Numbered from the stretch's first letter, positions 21,100 through 33,897 are shown. The stretch is DNA of 64,000 nt from Vespa crabro (GCF_910589235.1 NC_060959.1:5559763-5623762); one strand, 5' to 3'. Translations and numbers: made by a program. Notes: generated by a model not told the origin, from the sequence alone.

Positions 21100-22218
21100 A
21101 ATGTTACGCGTCTATATCGATCAATTAGATGCAATTTAATAAATATTTGTTTTACCATTAATTATAAGATCTTGTTTAGATACTCCCGTCAATAATTGAA
21201 TTCATTTGTTAAACAAATTCAAATAATTTTTATTAATAATATATAATTATTAATAACACATTGAGAACATAATATAATATATCTGCGATTACATATTATT
21301 TGATAAGGCCAGCGTATGTATTGATCAGGCAATTAATTATGCAAATCTCTCACATGGATATTGATTTAATGATATCATGCGAAAAAGTTTGTTTTCCTTG
21401 AATATGATTTATGATAATAATAGTACGAAGAAATGGAAAATTATTTTAAGATTTTAAGACACAAGTAATATTAAAAATTAATTAATGAAAATTATTTTAA
21501 TTATTTTAAGACACAAGTAATATCGTAAAAACATCAGAAACCTTCAAGTTTTTATTTATCATTATCGACTAATAATTAAAACATAAAATAGAATTAATAT
21601 ATTATTTTGTAGGTAAAATAAACAAGATGATTACATAACTACTATCATTTAAATGAACTTTAATAATATATTGCGGCTATTAATGGAATATTTCGAAAAA
21701 GTCGACTTTAATATTTTCATTACAGTATTACATAATACAAAGTAATGCAATTAAAACCATTCTTTTTAGTAACATGTTCTTCAAATCTTTTCAATACAAA
21801 GGTTATAATTTAAATATAATATTTGTATTATTTATGAATTAAAACAAATTGGTTTATATTTTCGAGAAACGAAGATGATCTTCAATTTTTTAAATGAAAT
21901 GCTACATATATTTCGACATCATATGAAAGATCATGATCAAGCATATGAATGAATTCATCTTGATATCGAATAACTTTGAATCTAGAAAAAATTATTAATT
22001 ATGTATAATACAATGATATTTGCATCTTTCATATAAATTCAAAGTGGCAAGAAAGTCATAGTCGTAGACAAGCGATAGATAAAATGAATGTAGATAAAAT
22101 GTATAGAAAAGATTAAAAAATTGTTTAGTTTAAATTAATTTTTCTATTGTATACTCTCACAGATATATATATATATAGTACATATAAGCGAATAGTATGT
22201 AAATTGTTCGCAATTGAT

Positions 22219-22251
<33 letters not shown>

Positions 22252-22425
22252 ATAAAAATTGTCTCCAATATTCAAGCATTTTCCATCTTCGTTCAATCAA
22301 TTATTTAGATTAATTGTTAATCCATTTGAAAAGGAAAAAAAAACAAGGAAAAAGAAATTTAAAAAAGACATAATTTAATCCCTTTACTTTTTATTTTTAT
22401 AGTTCATTGCGTTACTTATTAATTG
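21100..22425. other. Cluster spacer, no gene seen
   Basis: AT-rich DNA with short duplicated phrases near 21450-21540 (ATTATTTTAAG repeats), and a pure T run of about 30 at 22220-22250. No gene. Confidence 0.55.
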
Positions 22426-22686
22426 TTAATATATATTATCCTTGCAGGATACGGTACAAAGCCAATTTCCATCTCCGATGATTATGCGAATAGTCCTTGC
22501 ATATCTATCAGCGCATCCTTCAACAGCATTAGAAGCAGAGTCGAAGAGATGATATAGAGATAAGAAGATAATATCGTTCATCGTTAATACAAACAATTGA
22601 TTTTTTTTTAAATTAAACATACTTGATGCTGCCGTAACGGTTAATATAACGATAAAGAGAAGAGTGACAAGAAAATAAAATTTTAT
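22426..22686 (-). pseudogene. Decayed defensin copy (relic 5)
   Basis: Exon 1 reads as a good signal peptide (KFYFLVTLLFIVILTVTAA), but the ATG is ATA. A donor-like GTATGT follows. The second part has a linker and then GDGNWLCTVSC, the C2-x3-C3 segment. The first cysteine is lost and a stop comes shortly after the third, so the beta-hairpin half is missing. Non-functional. Confidence 0.65.
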
Positions 22687-23607
22687 TTTTTAATTAATTG
22701 TTTAACTTCAATCTTCGAAATTAGATTGTTAATATTACGTCGCAAATGACGCTTATATAGTAATTTGGTGTATTATAAAAATTTCAATTGAAAATTTATT
22801 AAATGCTTGAAAAAAAAAGAAAGAGGTATTAGATTTATCGTAATAGTCTTATTTGAATTTTTTTTTATTTATATTAAAAATCAATTTCATATCATCGAAC
22901 AATTTTTGATTTCATTATTCACTTTCATTTTAACAAAATCGTTTAGCTTTTTCAAAAATGATATTTTAATAATATGTTTAATCAAAAATTTATCTTTCAT
23001 CGATTCTTTTTCAAATTGTAAATTTTTTTTGTGATATCGACAACTTTAAAAAAAAAAAAACATTTATGTGCTTTTTTATATTCTATGAAGAAAATATTTT
23101 AGTTCACTTCTGAAATACCCACGTATATCTATTTTCACAAAATAAATTCGTACTTTATAATTTAGAAGGACGATTAGAAGGAGATGAGAAAACTTTAATT
23201 AAAAATAATCGTAATAATAAATAATAGTTATATTTTCTAATAACGAATAAATAAGGTACAATTGTCTTAATTATCTAACAATCGGTGTATTTAAAATGAA
23301 ATGATATTATAACTAACTTGTAATATTTATTTTTCATCTTTTCGATCACCACTCACTTATTCTCTAGAAATTGAATCGTTTTCGTAGAAGATCCAACATT
23401 TTCTCTCTGAAAAATAGAAATGTCTAACAATAAGTAAAAAAGAGATGATAAAATTCATGAATTCGTACATTCGTATAATATTCGATTCATATAATATTCG
23501 TTCATATTTGTTGATCATTGTTGTTGACATTCAACGTTAATGTCAACAACAATCGACTGTATATAATATCATATATCTTTGGTAAAGGGGATTGCACAAA
23601 CGATTAC
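22687..23607. other. Cluster spacer, no gene seen
   Basis: AT-rich spacer with A/T homopolymer runs. Nothing recognised. Confidence 0.5.
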
Positions 23608-24011
23608 TCACTCTCGACAATGACAGATTTCATTTCTGCAATGGCCACCGGCTCTTCCTCTTGCGATACAGCCTGCAGCGCAAGCACTGTCGCTAACCCA
23701 GTCACCGATAATGGGAATTTGGCAAGTTTCTCTTCTATATCTCGTACGAGCAATCATTAATTCTTTTGATAATTTTTGATCCATAAAATTATAAACGGAA
23801 CTCTTTTCTTCTTTAATATCTCCTTAATCCAAAATGAAACATTGTTATTTACGAGAATTATACACACATAAATTATTTACGAAAATGAATGATATTAAAA
23901 ATTATAAAAGAAATTTTCAAAGAAACCTTCGATTGGTGCCGCTTTTGCCGTACTAACAAGCAGAACGATGAAAGCGAAGAGTACCGTATAGATCTTGATC
24001 ATTTTGATCAT
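23608..24011 (-). CDS. D8: canonical insect defensin (defensin-2-like)
   Basis: Predicted 99-residue precursor. Exon 1 is 23927-24011 (28 codons plus one base). Exon 2 is 23608-23822 if the acceptor is GGATTAAG; an alternative acceptor at 23810 would drop four residues. The donor GAAG|GTTTCT is weak. The signal peptide runs to about STAKA, then API and a propeptide ending RYRR, a furin-type site. The mature peptide starts ETCQIPIIGDW with cysteine spacing 13-3-9-4-1 (SACAAGC, GGHC, CHCRE), the same layout as D1. Sixteen kilobases separate it from D1, with the divergent D2-D7 in between, so D1 and D8 likely mark the ancestral ends of the array. A TATA box and two close kappaB-like sites lie upstream. 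Confidence 0.86.
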
Positions 24012-24091
24012 CTCAATTCGGAGTACTTTAAGAGCAATTTAACAGTTAAACCTATGAAGAAGAACTGTCTTTAACACCGCGAACCACTGCA

Positions 24092-24098
24092 TTATATA
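24092..24098 (-). promoter_or_regulatory. TATA box of D8
   Basis: TATATAA on the minus strand about 80 bp upstream of the D8 start codon. Confidence 0.55.
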
Positions 24099-24264
24099 TC
24101 CTACAAACACATTTTAAAAACTTTGCATGTGTCTCGAGAGAAAATGCATATTATGGTTCATCATTCGGATGATTTCATCTAAAAGCTGATATTCCAAGAG
24201 AACATTGACATAAAAAGTATTTCAAAGCATATCTGTTTTAATGCTTACTTTTATCTTTCTTACA

Positions 24265-24270
<6 letters not shown>

Positions 24271-24297
<27 letters not shown>
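24271..24297. repeat. CT microsatellite
   Basis: Short pure CT tract in the D8 upstream region. Confidence 0.9.
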
Positions 24298-24303
<6 letters not shown>

Positions 24304-24361
24304 TCTTTTCCTCTTTCTTTCTGTTTTCTTTATTTCCAAGAAAAATACGCTGGATTTAGAC

Positions 24362-24383
24362 GGGGAAATCTTTGGGGAATTCC
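24362..24383. promoter_or_regulatory. Paired kappaB-like sites upstream of D8
   Basis: GGGGAAATCT at 24362-24371 and GGGGAATTCC at 24374-24383, about 270 bp upstream of the D8 TATA box. The second fits the classic Rel/NF-kappaB consensus. Such pairs are typical of immune-inducible antimicrobial peptide promoters in insects. Function is inferred. Confidence 0.5.
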
Positions 24384-24399
24384 GTTCAATCTTGAGATC

Positions 24400-25299
24400 G
24401 AAATCTCTTGAGATCATTTTTGTTTAGTCTTTATCATCGACTTTATATGCAAGATATAATTTTATCTTCTTGTGATTCCTTTCTTGTCGTAATAAATATT
24501 TTTAAATTTTTATTTAACAAAGTTTTTTTAACTTTCGAAACATACACACAAATCTTTATATCGTAATATATGTATTTAATTCTTAAATTTTTAATTGAGT
24601 TTATAAAATTTCATTTATTGAGTCAAAGAACTCGGTGTATAAATCGATGTAGTGGAACAAAATAAATGTAATGGAACTATTTTGATCGCGTATAAATTGG
24701 TTGGTAAATATGATCAGTCTGTTTAATTAATCTTAATAACTCCAGAACCGATTAATTGCTTATCGGGCGTTGTACTATAGCATCGGGATCAAAATGAATC
24801 AAGGCCAACACTCATCTCTTGATATCGCAAATGTACACATTATATATACAAGTACGTATGTGTAACTATCTTTTATGTATATATTATTGAAGACAAACAC
24901 ACATTAATAAGTAAACTAGATATATCTATATACGAAATGTTTTTTCCAGCATATCTTCGTTATACCGAGATAATAAAATAATTTTTGATAAGACAAATGC
25001 GTGGATGAATATCTGCTAAAATAGATAATATTCGAATAACAAAAATTAATTTAATCGTTTATTAATTAATACTATAAGGACTTGTCGGAAAATTTTGTTT
25101 TATAGTTAACAATAACAAAAAAAAATAACTAAATTGATATATATATATATATATTTCTTTATTTATACAATGTATCGTTTGTTCAAACAAATTCGAGATA
25201 TTTCAAATACTCTCGAAATATTTCTTGTTCCAATTGTCTAAAGAAACAGTTATTTGAATGATATTATTTACTGAATATCCGAAGATAAATAGTCCATAC
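24400..25299. other. Cluster spacer, no gene seen
   Basis: AT-rich spacer with a short TA tract near 25138-25154. No gene recognised. Confidence 0.5.
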
Positions 25300-25450
25300 T
25301 CACATAGACTATAAATGTATTTGTTATCTCTGTTGCAATATCCTTCCTCTTTACCCTTACTAACACAGTAGGTATTTCAAGCACTATTTCCGACCGATAA
25401 CAGGTATCGTGCAAACTCAAGATCTTCAAAGTCTATCAGCATGCCCTTCC
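25300..25450 (-). pseudogene. Decayed defensin exon 2 (relic 6)
   Basis: Reads FARYLLSVGNSA, then a TGA exactly where the second cysteine (TGC) should be. NTYC and GYCNRDNKY follow, with the last two cysteine positions changed to tyrosine. No signal exon was found on its 5' side. A fragment of a D2-D7-type exon. Confidence 0.55.
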
Positions 25451-25910
25451 ACGCCAGTTACTTCCTGTTCTTGATACGTTTGATACGTATAGAGAACTGG
25501 CAGCATATTAAAATTACACAATAGAGGCGAAAGATAATGAAATCGATAAATAAATTAATTTCATATTGAAAATAACAATCTTATTATATTAATCGATACT
25601 ATTCGAGAAAATGAGAAGACAAAATTGAAAAACGATAAGGACATTTTGATATTATATAACTTTATTTTTCTAAAGTGAAATCAGTTCAGGTATTATCAAT
25701 AATCTTGTTTAGCGATAATCGAACGATTTTTGATTAGATATTTTTAATTACGGAAATCAATCAAATTTTCAAGTTTATTACATTTTAAGAAAAATCAATC
25801 AAACGTGAAGAATATATCACGGTTATATAAACAGAAAAGTATTATTATTATTTTTCTAGAAGTTTCTTCGACAACGATGAGTCCAATTATAATGAGAATG
25901 AATGTTATTC

Positions 25911-26153
25911 TTATTTCACTGCAATATAAGAAATTATTGTAAACCTCAGATATATGTATTTATCTTTTTTAAAAATATAACAAAATAACTTACGATTATA
26001 GCAAATACATTCGGATCCTTCGCAAAACCCACTTCTAGCACCGTTTAGCCAACAATTTGTGTGACAATCTTGAATTGTGCAGGTATATGTATTCTCTACA
26101 TATTTCTCTACAAATATTTATATTGTATTCTCTACAAATATATACATATATAA

Positions 26154-26205
<52 letters not shown>

Positions 26206-26344
26206 TAATATAATATATATAATATAATATATATATATATATTTATATACTATATTTTTTTATTTACTAACCTTCGATCTCAGCTGTTGTTAATACGATC
26301 ATAGCTACGAAGAAAATCGTAAAATATACGTAGAGCTTCATCAT
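25911..26344 (-). CDS. D9: divergent three-exon defensin-like peptide
   Basis: Predicted 64-residue secreted peptide. Coding exons are 26272-26344, 25994-26107 and a tiny last exon 25911-25918 (eight bases, giving L-K-stop). Splice sites: GAAG|GTTAGT; TTTGTAG; AATC|GTAAGT; TATTGCAG. The signal peptide is MMKLYVYFTIFFVAMIVLTT. No basic cleavage site. Six cysteines spaced 4-3-9-4-1 (TCTIQDC, HTNC, SGFC, CICYN), so the first loop is the shortest in the cluster. The acceptor-like CTCATTTTTCAG ends four bases before the first ATG, which suggests an additional 5' non-coding exon. If the last intron is not removed, the protein would end a few residues later. The decayed copy at 27025-27376 shares the final donor position. 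Confidence 0.75.
26155..26245. repeat. AT microsatellite in D9 intron 1
   Basis: About 90 bp of AT/TAATA repeats inside the first intron of D9. Confidence 0.95.
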
Positions 26345-27024
26345 TTCTGAAAAATGAGAAGGATCGATTTCGTAAAGAAAACTAACATAACCATTTCAAG
26401 TTTAATTGTATATATATGTGTGTGTGTTGTGCAATATATGTTGTGTATGTGTGTGCGTGCGTACGTACTTGCGTGCGTGCTTGTGTGTGTGTGTGATGTG
26501 TAAACAGTATCGTTTCACCCAACGAGGTTTATTCAAATTTTATAGATAAAAAAAAACAAATATTAGATAAGAAAGACTTGGATAATATCATGTATACATA
26601 ACATTTTAGAAAAAAATAACAGCTAAAAAATAAACGAGATGAGACAACGATTAAACGAGCAGAGTAATAAGATCAGAATTTAAGATAAACCTTGTTGAAT
26701 GGGCCAAATTAAAAAATGTCTATCACATCTTAAACACGATATAAGTACATCGATCGTAAGATTCGAAATGATGAAATAACATATTATTATTGCGACATAT
26801 TATTATTGAAATATAAATTTAAAAGCATATTTATTGACAACAATAAAACTATAAATTAAAGTATATTTATTATAATTTAAAAAACAAATATTTTTTCAGA
26901 TAAATTGAACTACACAATTCTCGTGAAACAAACGAAAATTAATAGGAATTAAAGCAAAGTTTTATTTTGAACAAGATCATTTGAAATGTTTAAATTTTAA
27001 TCGACAAAATTAAGAAACATTACT

Positions 27025-27376
27025 TACGATCTCTATACGAATAACAAGTATCACGATAAAAGTAATCACCGAATGGTTTTCTTAAAAATATATAACAAGC
27101 GTAACAAGCAGCGTCTTTTATCCATCCACCAATTTTTCCAGACTTTTAACAAAGTAAAAGTTTATTTGTGCTATTGTGTATATCACTGACCACTGTGATG
27201 TTCTCTTCTAACAAATCTTTATACTCGTTTGAAAATAAAGAAAATAAATAATGGAATTATTTTAATAATTATTTAAAAGGTAAAGTTATCCTTTTAAAAT
27301 ACGAATCTTCAATAAATACTGCTAAGATAGTAATCAAGAAAACGAGTAAAAAAGAGAGAAAGATGTACAGTTTCAT
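27025..27376 (-). pseudogene. Decayed D9-type copy (relic 7)
   Basis: Exon 1 starts ATG at 27376 and encodes a good signal peptide (MKLYIFLSFLLVFLITILA) then FIE. The donor after GAAG reads ATTCGT instead of GT. Exon 2 (about 27028-27140) keeps GGWIKDAACYAC and DTC plus a strong donor (GATC|GTAAGT) matching D9. However, the cysteine set is incomplete: spacing C-x2-C, and the fourth and sixth positions are tyrosine. Confidence 0.55.
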
Positions 27377-27379
27377 TTC

Positions 27380-28260
27380 GTTTGGACTCGCAACGGTGTT
27401 TTGCATGGCGACTAATAGGTGATACCCATCTGTTTAAATTGAGTTCTTTTGTTAACAATTGAAATGAGCACCGTATTGGTACGTAAATAGATTCTTTAGA
27501 CATTCAGTTTCGTTTAGAGAAAGTATAAATTGATACATGGATGAATACAATGTTAAGATTAGTATAGTTCTTTGTTGGTGGTGGCTGAGAGCAGACATAC
27601 GACTGCAAAGGGTTAAATATGTTTTGTTTATCGAGACGTCTTCTTTTTATACGCGTAAATGATATAAATTATCGTTAAGTACATAAAAAAAAAGCAAAAG
27701 AATAAAATAGTGATAGTTCAAAAAATTTTTTAGCCTTTAAAATGATCATAAAGAATCATCAAAACTAATTCTTCGTACGGAAATAAAAATATTACAAAAA
27801 TTAAATGAACCATTAATGAAATTTCCAGGAAGAATAAGCATTAATAAAATAATATTTCTTCAACGGAAATGTTTCGATATATAAAATTATTATTACAATA
27901 TATGTTCGCATTGATCATTTGAAATTTCTGAAAAGTGCCTGTTGAATAGCAACCAGTTTTACGTATGCGCTCAAAAGTATTTATATAACATAATGAAGGA
28001 AATGAAATATTAATAAAATATTTTTTTAGTTTAAGAAACTGTTCGAATGCAATCGGCTCATCGCATAGACTATATATAACAATATATTATAATGTTTCTC
28101 TAATTTTTATAAATGCTTTATTGACATAAATTCCATTGTAACGAATCACATTACTCTTTTGTATTTTCTCAGTCGGTAAAAAAATTATTGTGTTTCATTA
28201 CCAACATAATCATATAATTATAAGCAGTTTGTATTATGTGATTAATATAGCTGTTCGTTT
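27380..28260. other. Spacer between defensin cluster and ERp44
   Basis: AT-rich DNA with no gene seen. It is the boundary between the minus-strand cluster and the plus-strand ERp44 gene. Confidence 0.55.
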
Positions 28261-28265
28261 ATTGG

Positions 28266-28296
28266 CCAATGAATAGCCAATCATGGCAAGCAACGT
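28266..28296 (+). promoter_or_regulatory. CCAAT boxes and ERSE-like element of ERp44
   Basis: Two CCAAT boxes (28266-28270 and 28277-28281). The second is followed by exactly nine bases and then CAACG, one mismatch from the ER-stress response element CCAAT-N9-CCACG. The overlapping ACGTG (28292-28296) is the core of XBP1/ATF6-type sites. It lies about 340 bp upstream of the ERp44 start codon. ER-stress control is inferred from the family. Confidence 0.45.
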
Positions 28297-28623
28297 GCCC
28301 GTCTACGAATGTATTTTATAATGAATGGGCGTACGAAATATATCACTATTTCCAAGTGAAAATGTCGTGACTTTTAAATCGAAACAAACAAAATTAAGAT
28401 ACACGTAAGCAAGAAAAAGAAAACTTATATAATTGTTTATTTTCTTCTTTAGAAAAATACAGATACATTTATTTCAGATAGTAATAGAATATCGATGTCT
28501 CGAAAATATATTATTCGAGTTCGATATACTGTAAGTTCATGACAGTTGACGCATAGGTAGCAGATCCACTGATGGTGGTTCAAAAAGTTGTTGTTTGATT
28601 AATTACCTTTCTAAGATCACAAG

Positions 28624-29469
28624 ATGTTGGTCTTCTGTGATATTTTTTATTTTAAAGTGCTTATATTTACTTATCTGTTGGTAAGTTTTACAACGTAACT
28701 TCACAATTACAATTTCTATTTTCAAAAATTCTGAATTTATCATTTTGAACTTCTAAGCGGTACTTTGTGACACGTATTTATGTTTCGTTGTGTATTTTGA
28801 ATAATTTAGATTTCGTTAAATTTCCACGCTTTTTATTAGTAAACAAATCTAAATCGTTCAAACTTTCATATAAAATTTTTATTATTCCAACCTATAAATA
28901 TTTCTAAAGAAATAACCTCAAAATTTGTGACAAGCTGACGTTGTTGAAATAGTTCTTCATCCACGTAGTACGATATATCTCGTAAAACGCTATGTAAATA
29001 TTGTCAGATTTTATATTATTTCATATACAATATGAATTTGAAAGATCATTGATAATCGGATTATTTGTTAATTTGTTGTTTTTAGCCAAACTTCTATCAT
29101 ATTCTCCGAATCAATTTACTTTTCAGGCATTTTTACCCAAAAGTTTAGGAAGTGAAGGTGCTATTTCACTCACACAAAAAAACATTGATCATACATTAGG
29201 TGAGTTACATTAGAAAAGTATTATGAAAGAATTATAACTTTATTATATCAATGGTATAATTTATTTTCTCATTTTTTTTTTTTTTTTAGCATCCAATGAA
29301 CTTGTATTTATAAACTTTTATGCAGAATGGTGTCGTTTTAGTAATTTATTGGCACCCATATTCGAAGAAGCAGCACATAAAGTACATACTGCTTTTCCAG
29401 AAGTTGGAACTGTAGTTATGGGTAAAGTAGACTGCGATAAAGAAGGTTAGTTCTCTTTAATAATAATTA

Positions 29470-29522
<53 letters not shown>

Positions 29523-31078
29523 GTATTTATTATTATTCTTGACTTATAACTTTTAGGATCTGTAGCTTCAAGGTTTCATATTTCCAAATATCCAACATTA
29601 AAAGTAATTAGAAATGGACAACCAACTAAAAGGGAATATAGAGGACAGCGTTCTGTTGAGGCTTTCGAGCAGTTCATCAGAAAACAATTACAAGATCCCA
29701 TTAAAGAATTCTATGACTTGAAAGAATTAAATAATCTTGACGATAAAAAAAGAATGATTATTGGATATTTTGACAGGAAAGATATTCCAGAATATCAAAT
29801 GTTCAGAAGGGTAGCAACAAATCTAAAGGATGACTGTCAGTTTCATGTTGGCTTCGGGTAAGACATTAATGCTAATTAAATTATTTATATGGTGTATAAG
29901 ATCTATAAGGTGTAGTTACGTTTTATAAATATCTGATAGATCAGATATATTTTCAAAAAATTATATTAGTCATGGACTACAACAATATTATAAATATAAT
30001 ATTATATCCTAATTGACATCGTAACAATATTAATTTTATTTAACAAGCACTTGCTCCAATGAAAACTGTGAAATAGGACAGCATTTTCACTTGGTGTAAG
30101 TAAAGATAATAATAAGTAGTTAGATCTCAGTATTAGAATTGTATAATGCTTGCTATCTATTACATGAGCATATATAGATTTATCATAAAAATAGGTTTAA
30201 GTGATAACCAATTTAAAATGAAAACTTGCAACAATCTTTTCAACTCCACTGCAACAATTTTTTTCTACATGCATAATTTTAATTATATTTCAATTATTTA
30301 AATTTCATCATAGTCTTGAATTAATGAAGTGTTATATAAAAAACGTATTATTAGAGATGCAAGTAAAGCCATGCATCCACCTGGTCAACCAATTGTTGTC
30401 TTCCGATCGGATAAAGCATTGTCCAATGATGAAGATGAAACTTATCAAGGCAGTTTAAAAAACTTTGACGAATTAAATATTTGGGCTCAAGAAAAATGTG
30501 TACCACTTGTGAGGGAAATTACATTTGAGAATGCAGAAGAATTAACAGAAGAAGGCTTACCTTTCCTTATATTGTTTCATGCTCCAGATGATACTGAGAG
30601 CGTCAAAAAATATAAAGATGTTGTAACTAGAACTTTGATAGATGAAAAACGTAAGTAAAATCACGTTTATTACGTTATTACGTTACTACGTTACTATAAT
30701 CTATTCAAACCATTTTTTATACTTTTAGAAAACATTAATTTCTTAACTGCTGATGGTTTGAAGTTCGCACATCCTCTTCATCATTTGGGAAAAAGTACAT
30801 CCGATTTGCCGTTAATCGCGATCGATAGTTTTCGTCACATGTACCTGTTTCCTAGCTTCCAAGATATCAATATAGAGGGAAAATTGAAGGCTTTTATTCA
30901 TGACTTATACTCTGGAAAACTTCATCGAGAATTTCATCATGGACCTGATACTCCTAGTAATAATGAAATACCACAAGTTACAGGACACGTGAAAGTGCCT
31001 ACAACCCCACCAGAATCTACATTTAAGAAACTTGCACCCAGTAAAAATAGATACACATTGCTTAGGGATGAATTATAA
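28624..31078 (+). CDS. ERp44, ER-resident thioredoxin-family protein
   Basis: Six coding exons: 28624-28680, 29127-29199, 29290-29445, 29557-29857, 30355-30650 and 30729-31078. All are bounded by GT-AG sites with consistent phase, giving 410 residues (human ERp44 has 406). The signal peptide is MLVFCDIFYFKVLIFTYLL. The first thioredoxin-like domain carries the ERp44 hallmark FYAEWCRFSNLLAPIFEEA, with a single cysteine in a CRFS motif rather than CxxC, plus KYPTLK and REYRGQRS. The second and third domains contain KCVPLVREITFENAEELTEE and GLPFLILFHAPDDTES. The tail has SGKLHREFHHGPD, then KLAPSKNRYTLLRDEL; the terminal RDEL is the ER-retrieval signal. Family role: pH-regulated retention of Ero1 and of incompletely oxidised clients between Golgi and ER through mixed disulfides. 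No lesion seen. Confidence 0.96.
29471..29517. repeat. AT microsatellite in an ERp44 intron
   Basis: Pure AT repeat in the intron between coding exons 3 and 4. Confidence 0.95.
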
Positions 31079-31902
31079 TAGTGTTATGACGGTGAATAAT
31101 AAGAAGAAAAAGAAAAAAAAAAATGAAGTGAAACTTACGGAATGAAATTACAAAATATTAGTCATCGATGGCGAGTAAATTCAAATTAGACAGAAAAGCT
31201 TCGCAATAATACATACAAGCGAATGGTGACTCATAGTCTATTTATAATCTTGGTCTATATCGAGAAGATAAGCCTTAGTTATAAAAGTGTGTTAGGAAAA
31301 TTTTTGTTATTACGTCTGATAGCATTTGAATTTTTCTTATTAACAATTTTCATTATATATTTAACATACAATTGTAATAAGAATTAAAATCATAATTGTA
31401 TAAAGCCTTATTTCAGGAATATAATCGGATATTAGTAATCAGAAAAATCTATAAAGATTTAAATATATATAAAAAAAAAAGAAAAAAAAAGAAAAAAAAA
31501 GAAAAAAAAAAGAAAAAAAACAGTCGCTTTCATTCTATATTTTTACATAAATTTCTATTACTTTCTTACTAAAGATAAAAATTAAATATCTCTACTAAAA
31601 GTTATAAAAGGATAACTTAAAGATTGTACATCTCCCACTGTCAATATTTACATATTAGATTTTATACTACTATATAAAATACAGAAGATACATGAAATAT
31701 CATGTGAAACGAAATCTTTTAAGAAATTGCTTAATCGAAATATTGTATTCTCTTTTCACTCGTTATGATTTATATTTTAAGTAAAATATCAAAAAGCTTT
31801 TATTTTTAGATCTACATCTATTACTCGAGTTGCGTTTGATGTTTTTGCGAGTAACAATGGTTAGAGGTTTTGAAACTGAAAGAAAAAAGTTCTTTTTTTT
31901 AT

Positions 31903-31943
<41 letters not shown>

Positions 31944-33897
31944 TATGTATAGAACGAACGGTCAAAAATAAATAAGAAGTCAATAAAAATACGGTTGCAT
32001 GAGTGACTTTGTGAACGCAAGATTAATTCTTAATTATGCGTGCGTGTTTGCGTGCGTGCAATAGTATTTTAGCTCATTGATTCTAATTGTGATATTGCTC
32101 TTTATGAGAAGCTTATCACAAAGAAATAAATGCATCGTCATTCTGTGTGTCCGAAAAAAAAAAAGAAAAAACTTACGAAAGCATGGTAAACGGTATGAAG
32201 TATAGAAATACTTTTTCAAAGTGTTGTACGGATGATGGTATTATTAATTTATTGTTAATAAAGAGATTCTAAGTCACGCGTTTCGTCGATGAAATATTTC
32301 TTTATAAATAATCGCATAGGAAAATTCAGGGAAAATTTGAGTATCAGCATTAATTCGTATATCAGCATTAATTCGTATATCAGCATCCATTATAAAATGG
32401 CTGTATTTAGGGATAACTCGATTACATGTATTACATTCCATCATTACACACCACCACCTTTTATATCGACTAATCTTACGATACACAACATTACACGTAA
32501 CATGATTGCATACGTCTAACATCACATATACTTTACTCTTCGCGCGACAGTATCCGTCTCTATAGATATTAATTTCTTCATCATCTTGTTTTTCTTTTTT
32601 ATTTTTTTCTTTTCTTTTTTCCTTTTTTTACTTTTTCATCCGTTTTCCTTTTTTTTTTTTTCATCCTTTATGTCTTATTTTTCCACCTTACGACGAAACG
32701 TGAGTGGAGCAGATTCGAATAGAAACATACATTCGCAGGTAACGTAGTTTAGAGAAATTGAGGAGCGCATTGTTAAAGGAAATTAACGAACATTAGAAAT
32801 TTCGATATTTAAATATAGCTATGTTCTGTACGTTAGTGGATCACGAAAACGAACGATCAATGGAACATAATCGTAAACGTTCGATGGCCAATAATAATAT
32901 GGATTATTTTTGACGTCTCGTTCTCTTCTTTGATTTCGCTCGCGAAACGATAAATAGTATGAACGTTTGAAGAACATTCCCCGACGATCGCAAAAAGCTC
33001 GCAAAACGAAGACTTTCTTTTCATTTCGATTAAAAATTTTCACGAACAACAATTTATTCTTCGTATAGTAATAGAACAGCCAATGTTATTTTTTTATTTA
33101 TCCGATTCTAATAGGCCATTTAATTAATTAACGAAGGAATACGCGCTGTATATTTCTTCGATTATGTATGTACGTAATGTATTTTTATATATACCCAAGC
33201 AACGGCATATTATAGGCGCGTGTATTTATGTAGCCAGCATAGCTTTTATTTTAGCCATCTTATACACGTAAAAGCATGTAACGTTTCAAACGTACATATG
33301 TATGATATTTCTATGCGTATACGTATGTATGCATATATATAATATATATATATATACATATATATATGCATGTGTGTGTGTATGTGTGATAAAAGAACTC
33401 GTTCGCAATTTGCACAGCTGTTCTATCCCAGCAATAGCCTTATCGTATCGTTTTATTCTCACTGCGTCTGGTTATATTTTACATTCTCATTTGAATTGCG
33501 TCTACAAATTCGAACGACATTTTCTTTTCTTTAATTTATTTCTACGCTTATATTCATTTTTTCCTTCCTTTCTTTTTTTTTTATTTTTTATTTTAAATCG
33601 ATGAATCACGATTGAAAAGTACAAAGAAAAGAATAAACGAGCTAATATTATTAAATGACGCAGAAGGATTAGAAATTAGAATCGATTTTCTTCGTGAAAT
33701 GCAACAATGATTAAAAGGAATGTGTACCCGCGTTAAATTGAAAATTTCTTAGGATAAACTTTATATGTCATACATAAGAGGGGTGACATTTAAACGTCGC
33801 GCTCATAGATCGATCGATCACAAAACGTATACAGCACGTTAAAGTCTGTTTCTTACCGTCGAATAAACATGTGAGACCAGTAAAAACGTTACGTATG

